Shown here piece after piece: positions 10,004 to 21,639 of a stretch of 64,000 nt of DNA (the stretch's first letter is position 1; each line of letters opens with the position of its first letter). Below the pieces are notes generated by a model. It searched no databases. It saw only the letters and a program-made list of their open reading frames with translations, and had not been told where the DNA came from. The DNA is from Marasmius tenuissimus. Taxonomy: Eukaryota > Basidiomycota > Agaricomycetes > Agaricales > Marasmiaceae. The stretch spans positions 124,001 through 188,000 of the forward strand of contig JAQOTA010000008.1 of assembly GCA_029532415.1 (NCBI GenBank). Direction: 5' to 3'. The position numbers and the translations under genes are program-made.

Positions 10004-12602
10004 ATGGCTGATATCAGGTTCTTGACGAACGCAAGCAATATCCAAATTGGTGATGGTGCGACCTTTCCAATCGTGGGTGGGGACCAAGTCAACGTTTACA
10101 ACAACTCGGGCAGGGACTCACAGTGGATTACTTTGGTGTGTACGAATATGTTCCGTCAAGAATAATGTTGCGAACCTCGAGTTTAGAACGGGGATACGTA
10201 TCGAAGGATTCCGATGGGAGATATTATCGTTTGGAGAAACGTGTCTTCGACGGTTCTGGATGTTACTGTCGATTCCCGACGCCAAGTATCAACCTCTGGA
10301 ACATCACAAGAATCGGGGGAGCTTAAAGTGATTAAACTCAGGAAGACAACCCAGCATGTTGGACTATTGGGACTTCCAGGAGGTTTTACTGCTGTGAAGG
10401 TTGAGACGGTGGAGAAAGATCATGCCGAGGCACTCAGCAGCGTGAGTACACTTCAAGAGGTCTGATATAAAGGATAACTATTAACAACACAAGTTCCTAT
10501 AGATAATGGAGCGGCTGTGTCGGGAGATGTTGTCGCACCGGTACATCAAGTTCCTAACTGATGCATCACTGATTCAACTCTTACCAGGTCGCCACTAATC
10601 ACCCAGCTGATTGGATTTGGCTGGTCGGAGCGGCCGACATTCCTATTCCACGACGGTAAGATATATTCTCATTCCACCTCTGTGTGGATATTGACAGCGT
10701 ACGTTATAGAACTTGCCAACGGTAATGAATACATCGGCAAGATTATAGCGCAAGACAATTGGGTTGTATGCTACTACCTTTGGTATACACAGGCATGTCT
10801 GGCCTTTCAATGTCCCGCATCGGCTGATCGTGCTTTCAGACAACCTCGCTTGTCGCTTTGCGCAACGATAAGACTCTTATGATGCCGGTGAGTGGGTTAT
10901 TGTTAGAGCCGACTACCTATTAATAGCACAGCAGGTATCGTACAAGCGGATGTTTTGGACGTTCAACCCGAGAACCCACGCTTGGCAGTATGACGTGGCT
11001 TCTGTCTCAATCTCACCACCGAGCAAAAACATCTCTCACCCCCCACTCACCTATCCCCCAACCCCACTTCGTCCAGACACTCGTCCACGGCTCGACGCCG
11101 ACGGAATTGTCTCCTGCTTCGAAGAGCAATTCGGCGATTTCTTGCATGTGATTGCATCATTGGGGGAAACGAGGCACGTCAAAGACCTGTCAGACTTTGC
11201 ACGGCATGGTTATTTGACCTTCGGGGCCGTCGTCGACCGCAATAAACCCGAAATTCTCGCCTACTTCCCTTCCACCCCTTCTCCTGCGAGGTTTTATGGG
11301 AGTAAAAACGCCAATGTTCAAGCTAGCTACTCCGCCTCTGGTATGTCCATTTGCCCGTTCCATCCTCCCTTGTGCTGAGTTGTCCAGTCCCCTCCCGTGT
11401 TGACCTCTCATTCCGAAACACCGACTGCAACCGAGTGCACCTCGACTTTTCTCTTCGCCTTCCAGATCTACTTTCATGTCGCACTGCGTACCTCAGCCAG
11501 TCTGTCCCATTTGGTGAAGACTGTGATGATCCACTCAATGACCTTGGTGAGTGTCCCTAACGAATTCCCTCTTTCTCCTGCCAATGACAAGCAGTGTTTA
11601 TTGATGAGGTCCGATTCTCCCTTGTCGGCACCTTCCAATCCAACCCCACAAGTTCCACTACTCCGGCATACCTGTTTGTTCCGCCCATTCCTGTTGAGGT
11701 AGTTAATAACGTTTACTGTATCCGTTATCCCCTTCCCAACACTCTCTTCTTCTGGTGCTCGGATCCCGATGGACAAGATGTCATTTGTGAGGAGAACTGG
11801 AAGGCATATGGAATCCCTCAGCTGGAAATATTCACATGGATGGGTTCGTCGTGGTACGGGGATAGATACGCAACGGTTCGAGATCATTTAGAGAAGAAAA
11901 GCTGTGCTTTGGACGGGAGGCAATATGCACGGGAACACAATTATCCCGAGCTGGCATATGGTAAGTGATAGTTGGCGAGATAATCGAGACTAGTAGCTTT
12001 ACGTTTGTATCATTAGGCGATCCTCACAGCCCCAGGATCACGGTTGTGGAGGAGCCGGATATACCTGAAGACATCGATGGTTTCTCCGAGCGGTCGGAAC
12101 ACCAAGGTTAGTCTTTCTACTCCTTACTATGACAATCCTACTCATGATAGAGCTGTAGATGATGCCAATGATATTGGTTTGATACCTCTCGACCAACCCA
12201 GCAGCGAAGCGCTAGAAACTCGATGCATTGAGGCTAATCATATTGAGACGTGTGCGGATATGGCTCCTTATGACTCCCATCTGGGTCTTGTTTTTAACTT
12301 GTTTTCAGCTACTTCTTTATCGAATAAAGACGACCAAGAGGGCCCCAAAGCGCGTAGTATCCATGATCTAGGTCAGTACCACTTTGGTAGAATACTCGAA
12401 TTATACTCGGCTACTGATCTTGACTGAACCTCCCGTAGCACCGTCGCGTCGTTCCTCCCAATCCTATAGCAACGAGTATCAGCCGCCGGCATGGCCTCGA
12501 GCTATATACGAGCTCTTCGTGCTGGCTTGGTCGATCGCCGTGGTCATACTCTCTGTCGGTGTTGACAGAGTGACAAGGGTGGTGGGCAGGACACGCCCAT
12601 AG
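10004..12602 (+). CDS. Family copy A: pseudokinase-like, C-terminally anchored protein (12 exons, intact)
   Basis: Aligning the copies gives exons 10004-10135, 10187-10441, 10503-10540, 10588-10655, 10710-10792, 10840-10887, 10935-11340, 11388-11546, 11595-11960, 12017-12106, 12159-12371 and 12439-12602. They total 2022 nt, or 673 residues, with no stop. Residues 1-44 carry a NASNIQIGDGATF segment. About 45-165 resemble a protein kinase N-lobe: GDIIVWR, FTAVKVE with a candidate Lys115, a short helix IMERLCREM, SPLITQLIGFGW and a hinge-like PTFLFHD. I see no HRD or DFG motif, so catalysis is unlikely. Residues 344-518 hold an RVDLSF...YLFVPPIPVE...FFWCSDPDGQ region. About 641-661 is a hydrophobic segment followed by a basic tail, suggesting a tail-anchored membrane protein. 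From memory it resembles expanded Agaricomycete families often annotated as kinase-like; no function is established. Intron 5 uses a GC donor. Confidence 0.75.
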
Positions 12603-15600
12603 AATATGGGCGTTATATCGATAGCTGAGACAGGGAAAGAAACCACGGTTGCCTAACGAATAGACTGATAAGTATCCGGACGTAGGATGTTTCGAAAAGT
12701 GTGCGCATAAATGTGTTATTTTATCATATACCGTGCTTGTTCGTAGTATGAGTTACTCCATTGAACATTGTGAATATGCCCAAGTATTAAATCGCGAAAC
12801 CAGGGCATATAATATCTTCTCAGATTTTTTCAGGTATCTGGGGAAATGAGAACATAAGTACGAGGTTTACCCGATTGAGGATAACAATCGTACTGATACC
12901 TCGAGGTTCCAATGACTGCCAGAGTGAACAATACCTACCAGAACCGGCGCTTTGATCAGAATGGCAAACTACGGCGTCCTGGAGACTCGAGGGAGCAGTT
13001 TCTTGAATTTCTCGGCTGAGAAGATACAATAGCACTAGCAAGGGCCTCCCCAGACAAAGACAGATACCAAAGATCTGTGATTGGAGGAACACATGAGCCG
13101 AATACGACGCGAGAGCACACCTTCAGCAACATCACGGGGATGGTGAGTCTGTGCACCAGCATACACTTCCATCGTGGCCCTTGACATCGTTACCTAACTT
13201 CACGAGGATGGCAGTAAAAGAACTTATCTCGAGGTTGTTCCAAACTGAACGGCTTGGCCATTACCCCATCACAGGTCTGGCTATAGCAGAGACAAACGCA
13301 GGAACAAGCGGAAGCACGGGAACCTGGCTTTGAAATCCGGTCCTGGCGTCAATCTCCAGAGGTACGAGTTCAAAAAAAAGAACCAATGTTCAGTAAAGAA
13401 ACTCCTACCCTCGAATGGAACCGCCCGAGGGTTTAGTTCGTCATGATTTTGCTGGTAAAGGCTCGGAACTATTGGTAGGCACTTGAGCTCGCGTCAATAG
13501 GACGAATGATCTCAATTTGGGAGGGAGTTCAGATAAAAAAGCTAGAGTGAGCACGTTAGGAGCACCGTCTCTGCTCATTTTCTCGCTTAGCGCTATCAGT
13601 GGGTTAAACACGTTGAATGATTTCTGTCCCAGCTCCAAGGTTCTCGAACACCAGGGAGTAGGTGTTCGTGTGTAAAATCGACTTTCTGTAGCAAAAGTCG
13701 CTTCTTGCCACAATGATGAGGATCTATGATGACCAGGACTCGAGGTTGGCCTCGAGAAGCAGTAACCGGCTAACAATATTGTTCTAATGTTCTCACCGAG
13801 GTAGACATTCGAGCCTCTCCCACAACGATAGCGGTCCATCCCCCTCTGTGAAACGCAGGTATGGTCCCATTACCCGCACAGATCTCTACTCCGCCAAATC
13901 GTACCTTCAAAGACCACCGTAGGCGTCACATCGACCCTCATTCGATGATTTGCGACTGAGATAAATGAATATGGGCATCAGTCCGGGGGGGATGTGTAGG
14001 AAGTCAATGAAATTGCGCTCACCTCACAAATTCTGCATATCATTGCCTCGACCTTCCGGTCTTCCCTGCCCCTCTCTGTAGCATGGACCTACAACTTCAA
14101 TCCTGGCCCCGACTCCTTCACCGATTCAAGCAATTGTAACCTGCCGTGATACACCGAGAGTCTGCGGAACGGCGACAAAAAAAGCAAAACGCCGGTATGA
14201 AGGTGCTCGGCCTTGATACTTGAAGTTCCGGTACCTGGTACGAGACTGTTCGACAAGGTAGGCACTTGGGCTCCTTGTCATTAGCCCACCAATGATACCG
14301 CGAGTGATAAAATTAAGAGGATTGCCAGCCTTGGGGCATGTGCCCTTGCTTCGAGGGCTCGTAGCTGCGCGGGAGCACTGAACACGAGATCCTGGCAGGC
14401 CGTAACACTCGTATCTTTGGCGGTGGCCACTGAAACTTACCAAAGCCCGCATGTTGGACATCTCGGTGCTTCAAAACAAGAGAAACAACATTTCTGAAGT
14501 CTCTCCGTTGTCACTCAACCCTCAGTATTTTCTGCTATCCCCACGCTTTCCCTGTCATAGAAATCACAATGAGCCTACGGCAAAAACGACCGTCCATATA
14601 ATCGTAAGCTAAAACCATCTTGGCGACAGGTATATAGTACCAGGGGCGTGGGTGGCAAACAGCCAGTTAATTGATTTGGTGAATAGTATCGACCCTTGAG
14701 TCGGCAAGCGTACTTCAGCACAGATTCTAGCACTCACAAAACGATGTGGGGTGCAATATAAAATAGACCTCGTGAATTGTAGCGGATTCGGGTCAAGAAG
14801 GGAGGTTCTGGGATAGCCCTGAGAGTGATTTATAGGTTGAAATAACCAAAAAGGGTAGCTGTCTGCTCAATAATCTCCCATTCCATAGATAGATATCGCC
14901 CGGAGTCCAGCATTGATGTTGCAGCAACCAGGAATGCAACGAGTTTTGAACAGGGATTGTTAAGCAGGTAAAGGCTGAGGTGATAGCCTCCTCGCGTATT
15001 CCCTTCAGCTTGCGACTCATGTGGCCACCATAAGCGTCACTTTGACCATTCTATGTTCATTTGGATCTAAACTGACATGGGGATATGCGCGTTAGCCTTG
15101 GGAACCAGTGGGAAATCAACAACTCCACGCTCACCTCGTATCCTTTTCCCCAATACCAGTACTCCGTTGGTCCCTAACTTTCTGTAGTATAGGTCTACAA
15201 CCCTACTACTGGCCCGATCCCTCCAGGTTGATCCGAATAAATGTCGCCCGTCTTGATACATTGACAAGCAATGGCAATGAAAGAGCAGGACCTAGACACG
15301 CATATGCACAATGGCCTCTGTAATCAGAGCTCCGGTTCCTGATACGAGACCGTTTGATCAGGTAAGTTTCTCGCCGTTTGGACCAAGCAATGATGCGGTG
15401 GGTGACAATCAAGCATTTAGAATGAACCTTGGCCATGTGCTGTCGCGCAATAGATTCGTCACGTACACCGAGAGCAAATCAGTGGGCGAGAGCTTCGGAG
15501 ATGTAGGTACTCCGTAATAGCCGTCCCTTCACCGATGAACTTGGGACCTTCCTTTGGCATTCATGCCTTAGTAACTCGGGATTCCAAAACAGCAAAGGGA

Positions 15601-16570
15601 CGTTGGCTGTTCACCGCGACCTCTTGTTTCTGACGGTATCCACATGAGAATCATTTCAATCGTCGGCGTATGCGGTCGAGGTCGCATCAGCACAACTGGA
15701 TTTTGGATTGTTTTGTGCTCTCCGAGTGACACGCCGGGAGGATAACCTCCTGCATACCTGGTAATACAGAACATCAGGCTCAAAAGAAATGATGAATCAA
15801 TGATACACTCCCGTAAATCTTGCACCCTCGTTCATGGCACCCCTCCCATTCACTTGCTCGCGTTCTTTCCCTCCAGCGATATCCGTCAGATGGATAGGAC
15901 CACGTATGTAGAGTTAAGGGCGAGGTACTGCCGTCATCCGGAAGGGTGAAGAACAAGATGCGTTATACCGACGAAAGGCATTAAAGGAGACCAGCTGTCG
16001 AGCATGTTGGATGCCGGTCGCGAGTGGTGGTTCCCAATAGTTCTGCCTCTGTTCGATGTTCGGGGCCAAAAGCCATTTCGATTGTTAAATGAATACATTT
16101 TTTTAATTTCAGTACCGTATTTGAGGATGGCTGAGAGCAGCTATCACAACGACTAGGAGATGGATGTACGCAAAAATAGAGACAGAATAGGACTAGAACG
16201 CACCGAGTTGGACCTTTGAAACACTTGACGAATTATTATGTATCATTTCTGCATGCAGAAGGGATTATAGTCGGAGGGAGCTCTCGTCAACTGAGCCGGA
16301 CAACCGCGGTCTACCGTGATATCCAAGGCCTGGCGACGGTGAGTAGATGAGAGCCCGAGCCTGGTCGACGGAAAACCTACGAATCAATTCTATTTGACAT
16401 CGAGATGACTATATTTCTCAAGCTTGCGCGTTGATGTAAGACTGCCGAGAGGGACACTGAGTACTCTCGACGCTATGCACCGTGGTAGTTCAATGCAAAG
16501 GTCAGTTTGATTACGTGATTGACTTTTGGTGCTCGTCGGCCCGGGTACTTATTGGCAACAGGCAAATTGT
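12603..16570. repeat. Spacer block Q downstream of copy A
   Basis: 12603-13350 is nearly identical to 24524-25271 at a constant offset of 11921 bp. The rest is a diverged counterpart of 25360-28130 and of 61200-62940. Short - strand open stretches (for example 13441-13839, 14126-14461, 15206-15436) are not preserved in frame between copies. Parts of 14130-14330 and 15290-15450 resemble each other, so the block also holds an internal duplication. I see no gene that I can support. Confidence 0.6.
16566..16570. other. Left target-site duplication ATTGT
   Basis: ATTGT at 16566-16570 and again at 19215-19219 flank the 2.64-kb insertion. The related sequence at 62941-62945 has one ATTGT and no insert, running directly from GGCAGGCAA into ATTGTCTG and GCCCGAAAT. 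Confidence 0.7.
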
Positions 16571-17095
16571 ACTTCGGATTCGATCTTCCTTCGGTCTCGT
16601 ATCTTAACTCTGCCTATCTGGTTTCTGGACTGCTTCGTGACCTTAATCACTTTATTACTCCTATTTCTTCTCTTTCTACCATAACCTGTTACGATTCACC
16701 TCTATCCTCATCAACAAACGCCCATACAGATGCCTCTCCCCACCCAACTCACCTATCCCTTGCCACCTTTCCCACTCATTCAAAACATCTCTATAGACGA
16801 CTCCGCGGAGTAAGTGGAGCTATGCATCCAGACCACAGCTCCAGACCATGCCCAGCAGACATCTCCACATGCCACCCCGAGTCATAATACACGAACAGCC
16901 GCAACGACTCACACAACAGTCGCAGCCACTCCCACGACGACTCAGCCCAACTACAAGCGACTCACACGCCTGCGACTCAGCACGACTCAGAGCGACTCTG
17001 GACCTAGACAGATTCCAGTATATAAGCCCAATGTACATACAACCTTTCCTTAGCTTAACAACTTGGTTAATACACCAGTAAAAGCCCATCGTAAA

Positions 17096-17213
17096 CCTCG
17101 ACCTTCGACACTTGACCTTTGACACCCGACCTTCGACACTTGACCTTCGACCTTCGACACTTGACCTTCGACCCTTGACACTTGACCCTTGATTCTCGAC
17201 CTTCGAACCTCGC
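17096..17213 (+). repeat. Short minisatellite of CTTCGACACTTGAC-type units
   Basis: About 118 bp is built from degenerate 7-14 bp units (CTTCGACACTTGAC, CCTTTGACACCCGA, CCTTGACACTTGA). It lies inside the insertion about 35 bp upstream of the long ORF. It is a tandem repeat by eye; unit boundaries are approximate. Confidence 0.75.
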
Positions 17214-17249
17214 CCTCGCTTGAAAGAGTGACTTGAGAGGACACTAGCC

Positions 17250-19106
17250 GTGCCCTACCATATCATAACCGTGGCAGACTGGATGTGTTCCGGCAACTCA
17301 TGTCGGTACCCATTCGATGGCGAATCCGTCAACTCGCCCCACCCCATTATTACCAGATGCTCACGTCGACTTCCATCATCGTGGGTACTTGCCTACCGGA
17401 CACTCCGGAAGCTTGGGCTCTCTATACGGATGACCAATGCCTCATTCTTATTTACGGGAGACGTGACACTGCGCCATTTATTCAACTCTATTCCTCATAT
17501 GCCCTCCAAACCCTCACCCACCGACCTCTCCCGATTAGAAGCATCAGGTATCCGCCTGCTCAGGCAAGTGGGTTCTTGGATATTCGAACATCGTACCCGC
17601 TCATTCGAATGGTCCTGGACCCCGAATCAATCCCAATGGCTGCCTTTGGTCGTACAATCTCTGGGCAGATTCAAAGACTGGCTCCGATCTTTCACACCCC
17701 AATTGTTTGCGATATCGACACTAGGACATTCCCCATGCCACACCCACAACTCTCTTGATTGTGACCATCTCCTACTCGTCCCACCACCAACCCGACAGTA
17801 TATCGCGGAACAAACATTGCTTCATCACGTTCGCAACTCATCCCACCAACCCCTCCCTCAACCTTCCATTCACACAAACACAATACTCGCCTCAGACGGC
17901 TCAATGGTTCCCCCAACAACCTCCTTCGCGTCTCACAGATCTGTTATCTCCTCAATCACAACGCCCTCTGGGTCGACTCCACTATCCCTTGCTCTATTTC
18001 GAAACTCGGCGGTCACAGCACACGCTGAGATTTATGGTCTCATTGGGTGTCTGTTGACCGCTACAACCCTTCACCCCGACAAACCTTCCACCATCTTCTC
18101 CGACCACCTTAACTCCATAAACCTCATACAAAATCACACCAAACACAACCTCATCTCTTCGTCTCCGTATCGTTCTCTATACCGCTGGCTTCTTCATATC
18201 CTTCAAACATCCCCCTCTCCCATTACCTTTACATACACCCCAGCACATACAAATGCTACCGATATTCCTTCAACTTCTAACGCCTTCGCCGATCACATTG
18301 CTTCGTCTTCTCATTCTAACAACATTCCACTGGCCCCTTTACCAACTTTCTTCATGGATAAGTTCACACTTTTCTCTACATCCAACGGTTACATTGAACA
18401 AAACACCCTCCCCTTCGTCATCTCTCTCTGCCAACAACACGCTATCCAAGACCCCCTTTCACGTCCCAACCTTACTCTCCTACGCCACTTATATGACTCT
18501 CACTCACTACCGCTGCATCCATACACCCGCGCTTCATCCGGATATTCGGCACTCGTACAATTATACGCCAGATCGTCTCAACTAGAGACGTCCCTTACCA
18601 GATTTCTTCGTATGGGAGATCGCCTACCGTGGTGTTCTTTCGGTTACACAGAAGTGGAATCCCCGCACCACATATTCGTACGGTGTCCGCGATTTGCAGA
18701 TTGGAGGACCGAGACCGCTGCGAAAATAGCCTTATCGACCAAATCTGCTCTTTCTTCGGGAGTGCTATCCCGCGCAGAGTCTGACCACATCACCTCTATT
18801 GCCGAAGTATTACTTCGTGATCATCATATATGGCCTCTTGGGCTCTCGAAGTTCTACTTTGGTCTGGTCCCTCCCATTCCCGATGGCGCACGGTGTACTC
18901 AATCTCCGGATGCTCGAAGGACAAGAGTCAAGATTGCGATGACATGGCACAATATGCTCATCACCTTCACGGCGAGGATTTGGGCGGAATACAAGCGTTC
19001 GTTGCGCAAGATGATGGGTCGTCAGGAGTTCAAGAAAATTCGGAAAATTCGTATCCCGACAAACCGTAACTCTTTACCGTTCTCAATTCCTTTGTTACAT
19101 TCTTGA
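17250..19106 (+). CDS. LINE-type ORF2 C-terminal fragment with RNase H domain
   Basis: This open frame is 618 codons long. Residues of about 205-335 form an RNase H fold with the acidic residues expected for catalysis: the Asp in ILASDGS, the Glu in AEIYGL, the Asp in FSDHLNSINLI and the Asp in AFADHIASS, preceded by TYTPAHTNATD. A Cys/His segment follows (CSFGYTEVESPHHIFVRC), as is usual after RNase H in LINE ORF2. The first 150-200 residues are less clear, and another frame over 17285-17758 is also open, so a frameshift there is possible. RNase H removes RNA from RNA-DNA hybrids. The start codon is unsupported because the element looks truncated. Confidence 0.65.
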   Translation: MPYHIITVADWMCSGNSCRYPFDGESVNSPHPIITRCSRRLPSSWVLAYRTLRKLGLSIRMTNASFLFTGDVTLRHLFNSIPHMPSKPSPTDLSRLEASGIRLLRQVGSWIFEHRTRSFEWSWTPNQSQWLPLVVQSLGRFKDWLRSFTPQLFAISTLGHSPCHTHNSLDCDHLLLVPPPTRQYIAEQTLLHHVRNSSHQPLPQPSIHTNTILASDGSMVPPTTSFASHRSVISSITTPSGSTPLSLALFRNSAVTAHAEIYGLIGCLLTATTLHPDKPSTIFSDHLNSINLIQNHTKHNLISSSPYRSLYRWLLHILQTSPSPITFTYTPAHTNATDIPSTSNAFADHIASSSHSNNIPLAPLPTFFMDKFTLFSTSNGYIEQNTLPFVISLCQQHAIQDPLSRPNLTLLRHLYDSHSLPLHPYTRASSGYSALVQLYARSSQLETSLTRFLRMGDRLPWCSFGYTEVESPHHIFVRCPRFADWRTETAAKIALSTKSALSSGVLSRAESDHITSIAEVLLRDHHIWPLGLSKFYFGLVPPIPDGARCTQSPDARRTRVKIAMTWHNMLITFTARIWAEYKRSLRKMMGRQEFKKIRKIRIPTNRNSLPFSIPLLHS

Positions 19107-19214
19107 AATCTCTTCATCTTCTTTTAGTTTCTTATAACGAGCTGGCGAGGTAATGTAGTATTACTTTACCTGAGTTACCTATAAGTAGCGTAGTCAGCCA
19201 ATCAGAATTGTTTC

Positions 19215-19219
19215 ATTGT
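19215..19219. other. Right target-site duplication ATTGT
   Basis: This is the partner of the ATTGT at 16566-16570. Immediately downstream the amplified spacer resumes (CTGGGCCCGAAATC), matching CTGTGCCCGAAATT at 62946. Confidence 0.7.
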
Positions 19220-19290
19220 CTGGGCCCGAAATCTTTTCTTCCTTCCAACCTTCCACCCACCATGTCGTTCGCCCCATCATCTTCTAGCTT

Positions 19291-20264
19291 TCATGTGTTG
19301 CTTTTAAGGTCTTTTAAGCTACACGTCAAACATATCTCTTATGGACCGTCTGGCTACTTATACCCGATTCTGAAGATCTGAAGGCGGAATCTGACGAGAT
19401 CGTGAACGCTGTCTGCTACCGGGTACGTCCAGTCAAACGTTCATTCAGACGATGTACACCTACATTATTCATGCACTTTAGGCCCGGGCTTCTCAGAACT
19501 TGAGTCGGAATACTCAGCACTTTGACTCTGGATGATTTATAACATGAATTCGAATAAACGGTTGGAAGGCCTCCTTTGGATGCCTACATTGTGGTCGAGT
19601 ACGAGAGGCTTGACTATTAAATGTTAAATGGTGCGTTTGGTGGGTCTCAGATCCCTAGCTTTTTGCTAAAACTCTTCTCCAAGCATATAGAGCTCGACAG
19701 TGAGAATTCCGCTCGAAATCCTTACCAACGTGAGCATAGACTTCGCCTTGCTTACAGTCCTCAAATCCCCGATTTATGATTTCATGTGTTGCTTTTAAGG
19801 TCTTTTAAGCTACACGTCAAACATATCTCTTATGGACCGTCTGGCTACTTATACCCGATTCTGAAGATCTGAAGGCGGAATCTGACGAGATCGTGAACGC
19901 TGTCTGCTACCGGGGACGTCCAGTCAAACGTTCATTCAGATGATGTACACCTATATTATTCATGCACTTTAGACCCGGGCTATTCAAAACTTGAGTCGGA
20001 ATACTCAGCACTTTGATTCTGGATGATTTATAACATGAATTCGAATAAACGGTTGGAAGGCCGCCTTTGGATGCCTACATTGTGGTCGAGTACGAGAGGC
20101 TTGACTATTAAATGTTAAATGGTGCGTTTGGTGGGTCTCAGATCCCTAGCTTTTTGCTAAAACTCTTCTCCAAGCATATAGAGCTCGACAGTGAGAATTC
20201 CGCTCGAAATCCTTACCAACGTGAGCATAGACTTCGCCTTGCTTACAGTTCTCAAATCCCCGAT
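19291..20264 (+). repeat. Direct tandem duplication, period 491 bp
   Basis: 19291-19773 and 19782-20264 are almost identical copies that start TCATGTGTTGCTTTTAAGG and end in TCAAATCCCCGATTT. Only a few substitutions are visible, for example GGGTACGTCC against GGGGACGTCC. A more diverged single copy occurs at about 63020-63500. No conserved ORF lies in it. Confidence 0.9.
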
Positions 20265-21639
20265 TTTCGATTTATTCCTTGTCTGTGTGCACAACCAGTA
20301 CGCTTAATTAGACCAGGCTTGTTCTGGATGTGGCAAGGCTCGAGATGGACGGGCTGGAAGCAACATAACTCGAATATGCGGCGCACTCAATTCGGAAAGT
20401 GAAGTGACATCGTCGAGTCAAGCTCTCTCGGTTAGTGTAGGACTTTTTCCCCTCTGGATCGACACAAAAAAGATGCTCCATCTCGTTTTCGGGTTGCTCG
20501 AGAGTCGAAGTGCTCATGTAATCTTAATACTTGAGAGCAAGTCGATCAAGGTGTATCAAGCACTCCGCTCGAATCTGGTTCAAACGACCACCACCATGGT
20601 TCATTGGCCGGCATCCTTAGGCCATGCAACCCGGTATACGACCTTCAGAATACCGGTAATTGTTGAAAAGGTTTGACTTAGTGTTCCGATATAACAATCT
20701 CTTTCAAGTTCTTATGATGATCTGACTTGATAGGAACAAGGTTCGACTTGAAAGTCTTACGAGTAGGAAAGCTCACAGCTCCTCGCGTTCAGATAGATAT
20801 TGGAGGTTTATTGAGCGGATTTTGACCGAAGTATGCGTATGGTGGGTACGCCAAACACGTATGAGTGCGTTGAACTATACTTTGTTAGTTTGAGACTACT
20901 GACTTCCTCTATGTGGGCTCTTCTAGCGCGAGAGTAGTCTTCTCGTATGTCACGTTACATAAACGTATCATGGCCGCTTTGGGATTGATTTCATTCGGTC
21001 CTTCAATACGAGAGCGTCTATTCACCACCGACAGTGGAATTACGGTCTCCTGATGGAAAGAGGTTCGAAGACTTAAAGCCTTCCCCGTTCCTTTTCAGTC
21101 CCGATTCATGAATGAATCGATCTTCCGGATGAACTTTACTGGAAGGTACTTTGTCACAGGGTTCTGAGTCCCATTCCGGAATGAACGGTGAGAGTGAGAA
21201 CCTGGCCATCTGGTGTTTGGTTTAACACCCTGTCACCCAAATCATTGTCGATATGATACCGCTCTCACCGTCTTTATATGGGTGCTCGATATAAAATAAA
21301 TCGGCATTATGGCCCTATATCAGGACCGGTATGACCAATGGAGTCTCATCTCTAGAGGGCGCCTTTCCTTTTTTGAATCACAGCCCCGACTCTGATCGGC
21401 ACCTTCTATCAGAACCTACAGCATTTACCGGACAGGCTTACGGTGATCTTGAGGGAAGTACACTGCTCATATGGGAAAAATCAAGCACTGATTAAACCCA
21501 GTGCAGCAGTGTCATGCTCAGAGAGGTATAAAATTCAGAGAACTGAGAACTGCAGTAAGTATTGAATGGTATTACTGGGGCATTGGGAGCTCCCTAATCA
21601 TTCTTCTGTAGGTAATGCTTGGAATCCCCCGAGTATAGT
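20265..21639. repeat. Dispersed spacer block R, upstream of copy B
   Basis: This is a diverged counterpart of 8030-9690 and 43620-45740. It shares the ACGTTACAT-type stretch near 20950, the GGCATTATGGCCCT segment near 21303 and the TCTGATCGGCACCTTCTA segment near 21393. No gene is supported. Confidence 0.55.

Larger units (their letters stand above)
16571..19214 (+). mobile_element. 2.64-kb non-LTR-type retroelement insertion
   Basis: Comparison with the uninterrupted copy near 62880-63010 shows that 16571-19214 is an insert inside the amplified spacer, flanked by a 5-bp duplication (ATTGT). It starts ACTTCGGATTCG and ends CAGAATTGTTTC, with no terminal inverted or direct repeats visible. 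It carries one long + strand ORF with an RNase H domain and a Zn-binding tail, as in the 3' end of LINE ORF2. Reverse transcriptase and endonuclease are not seen, so it is either 5'-truncated or a derivative that kept only the 3' part. 16571-17095 is Pro/Ser/Thr-rich low-complexity sequence with recurring GCGACTCA. Confidence 0.65.

Noticed and set aside
10888..10934. An open frame in copies C and D across this position, with an apparent shared stop codon in A, B and E
   Set aside because: A 47-nt intron (GTGAGT...ACAGCAG) covers the stop. The upstream exon is open in all five copies in the other frame, so no shared nonsense mutation exists.
17285..17758. A second, overlapping + strand ORF at the start of the RNase H ORF
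   Set aside because: No motif decides between the frames. It may reflect a frameshift in the element, so it is mentioned only in the evidence of the long ORF.
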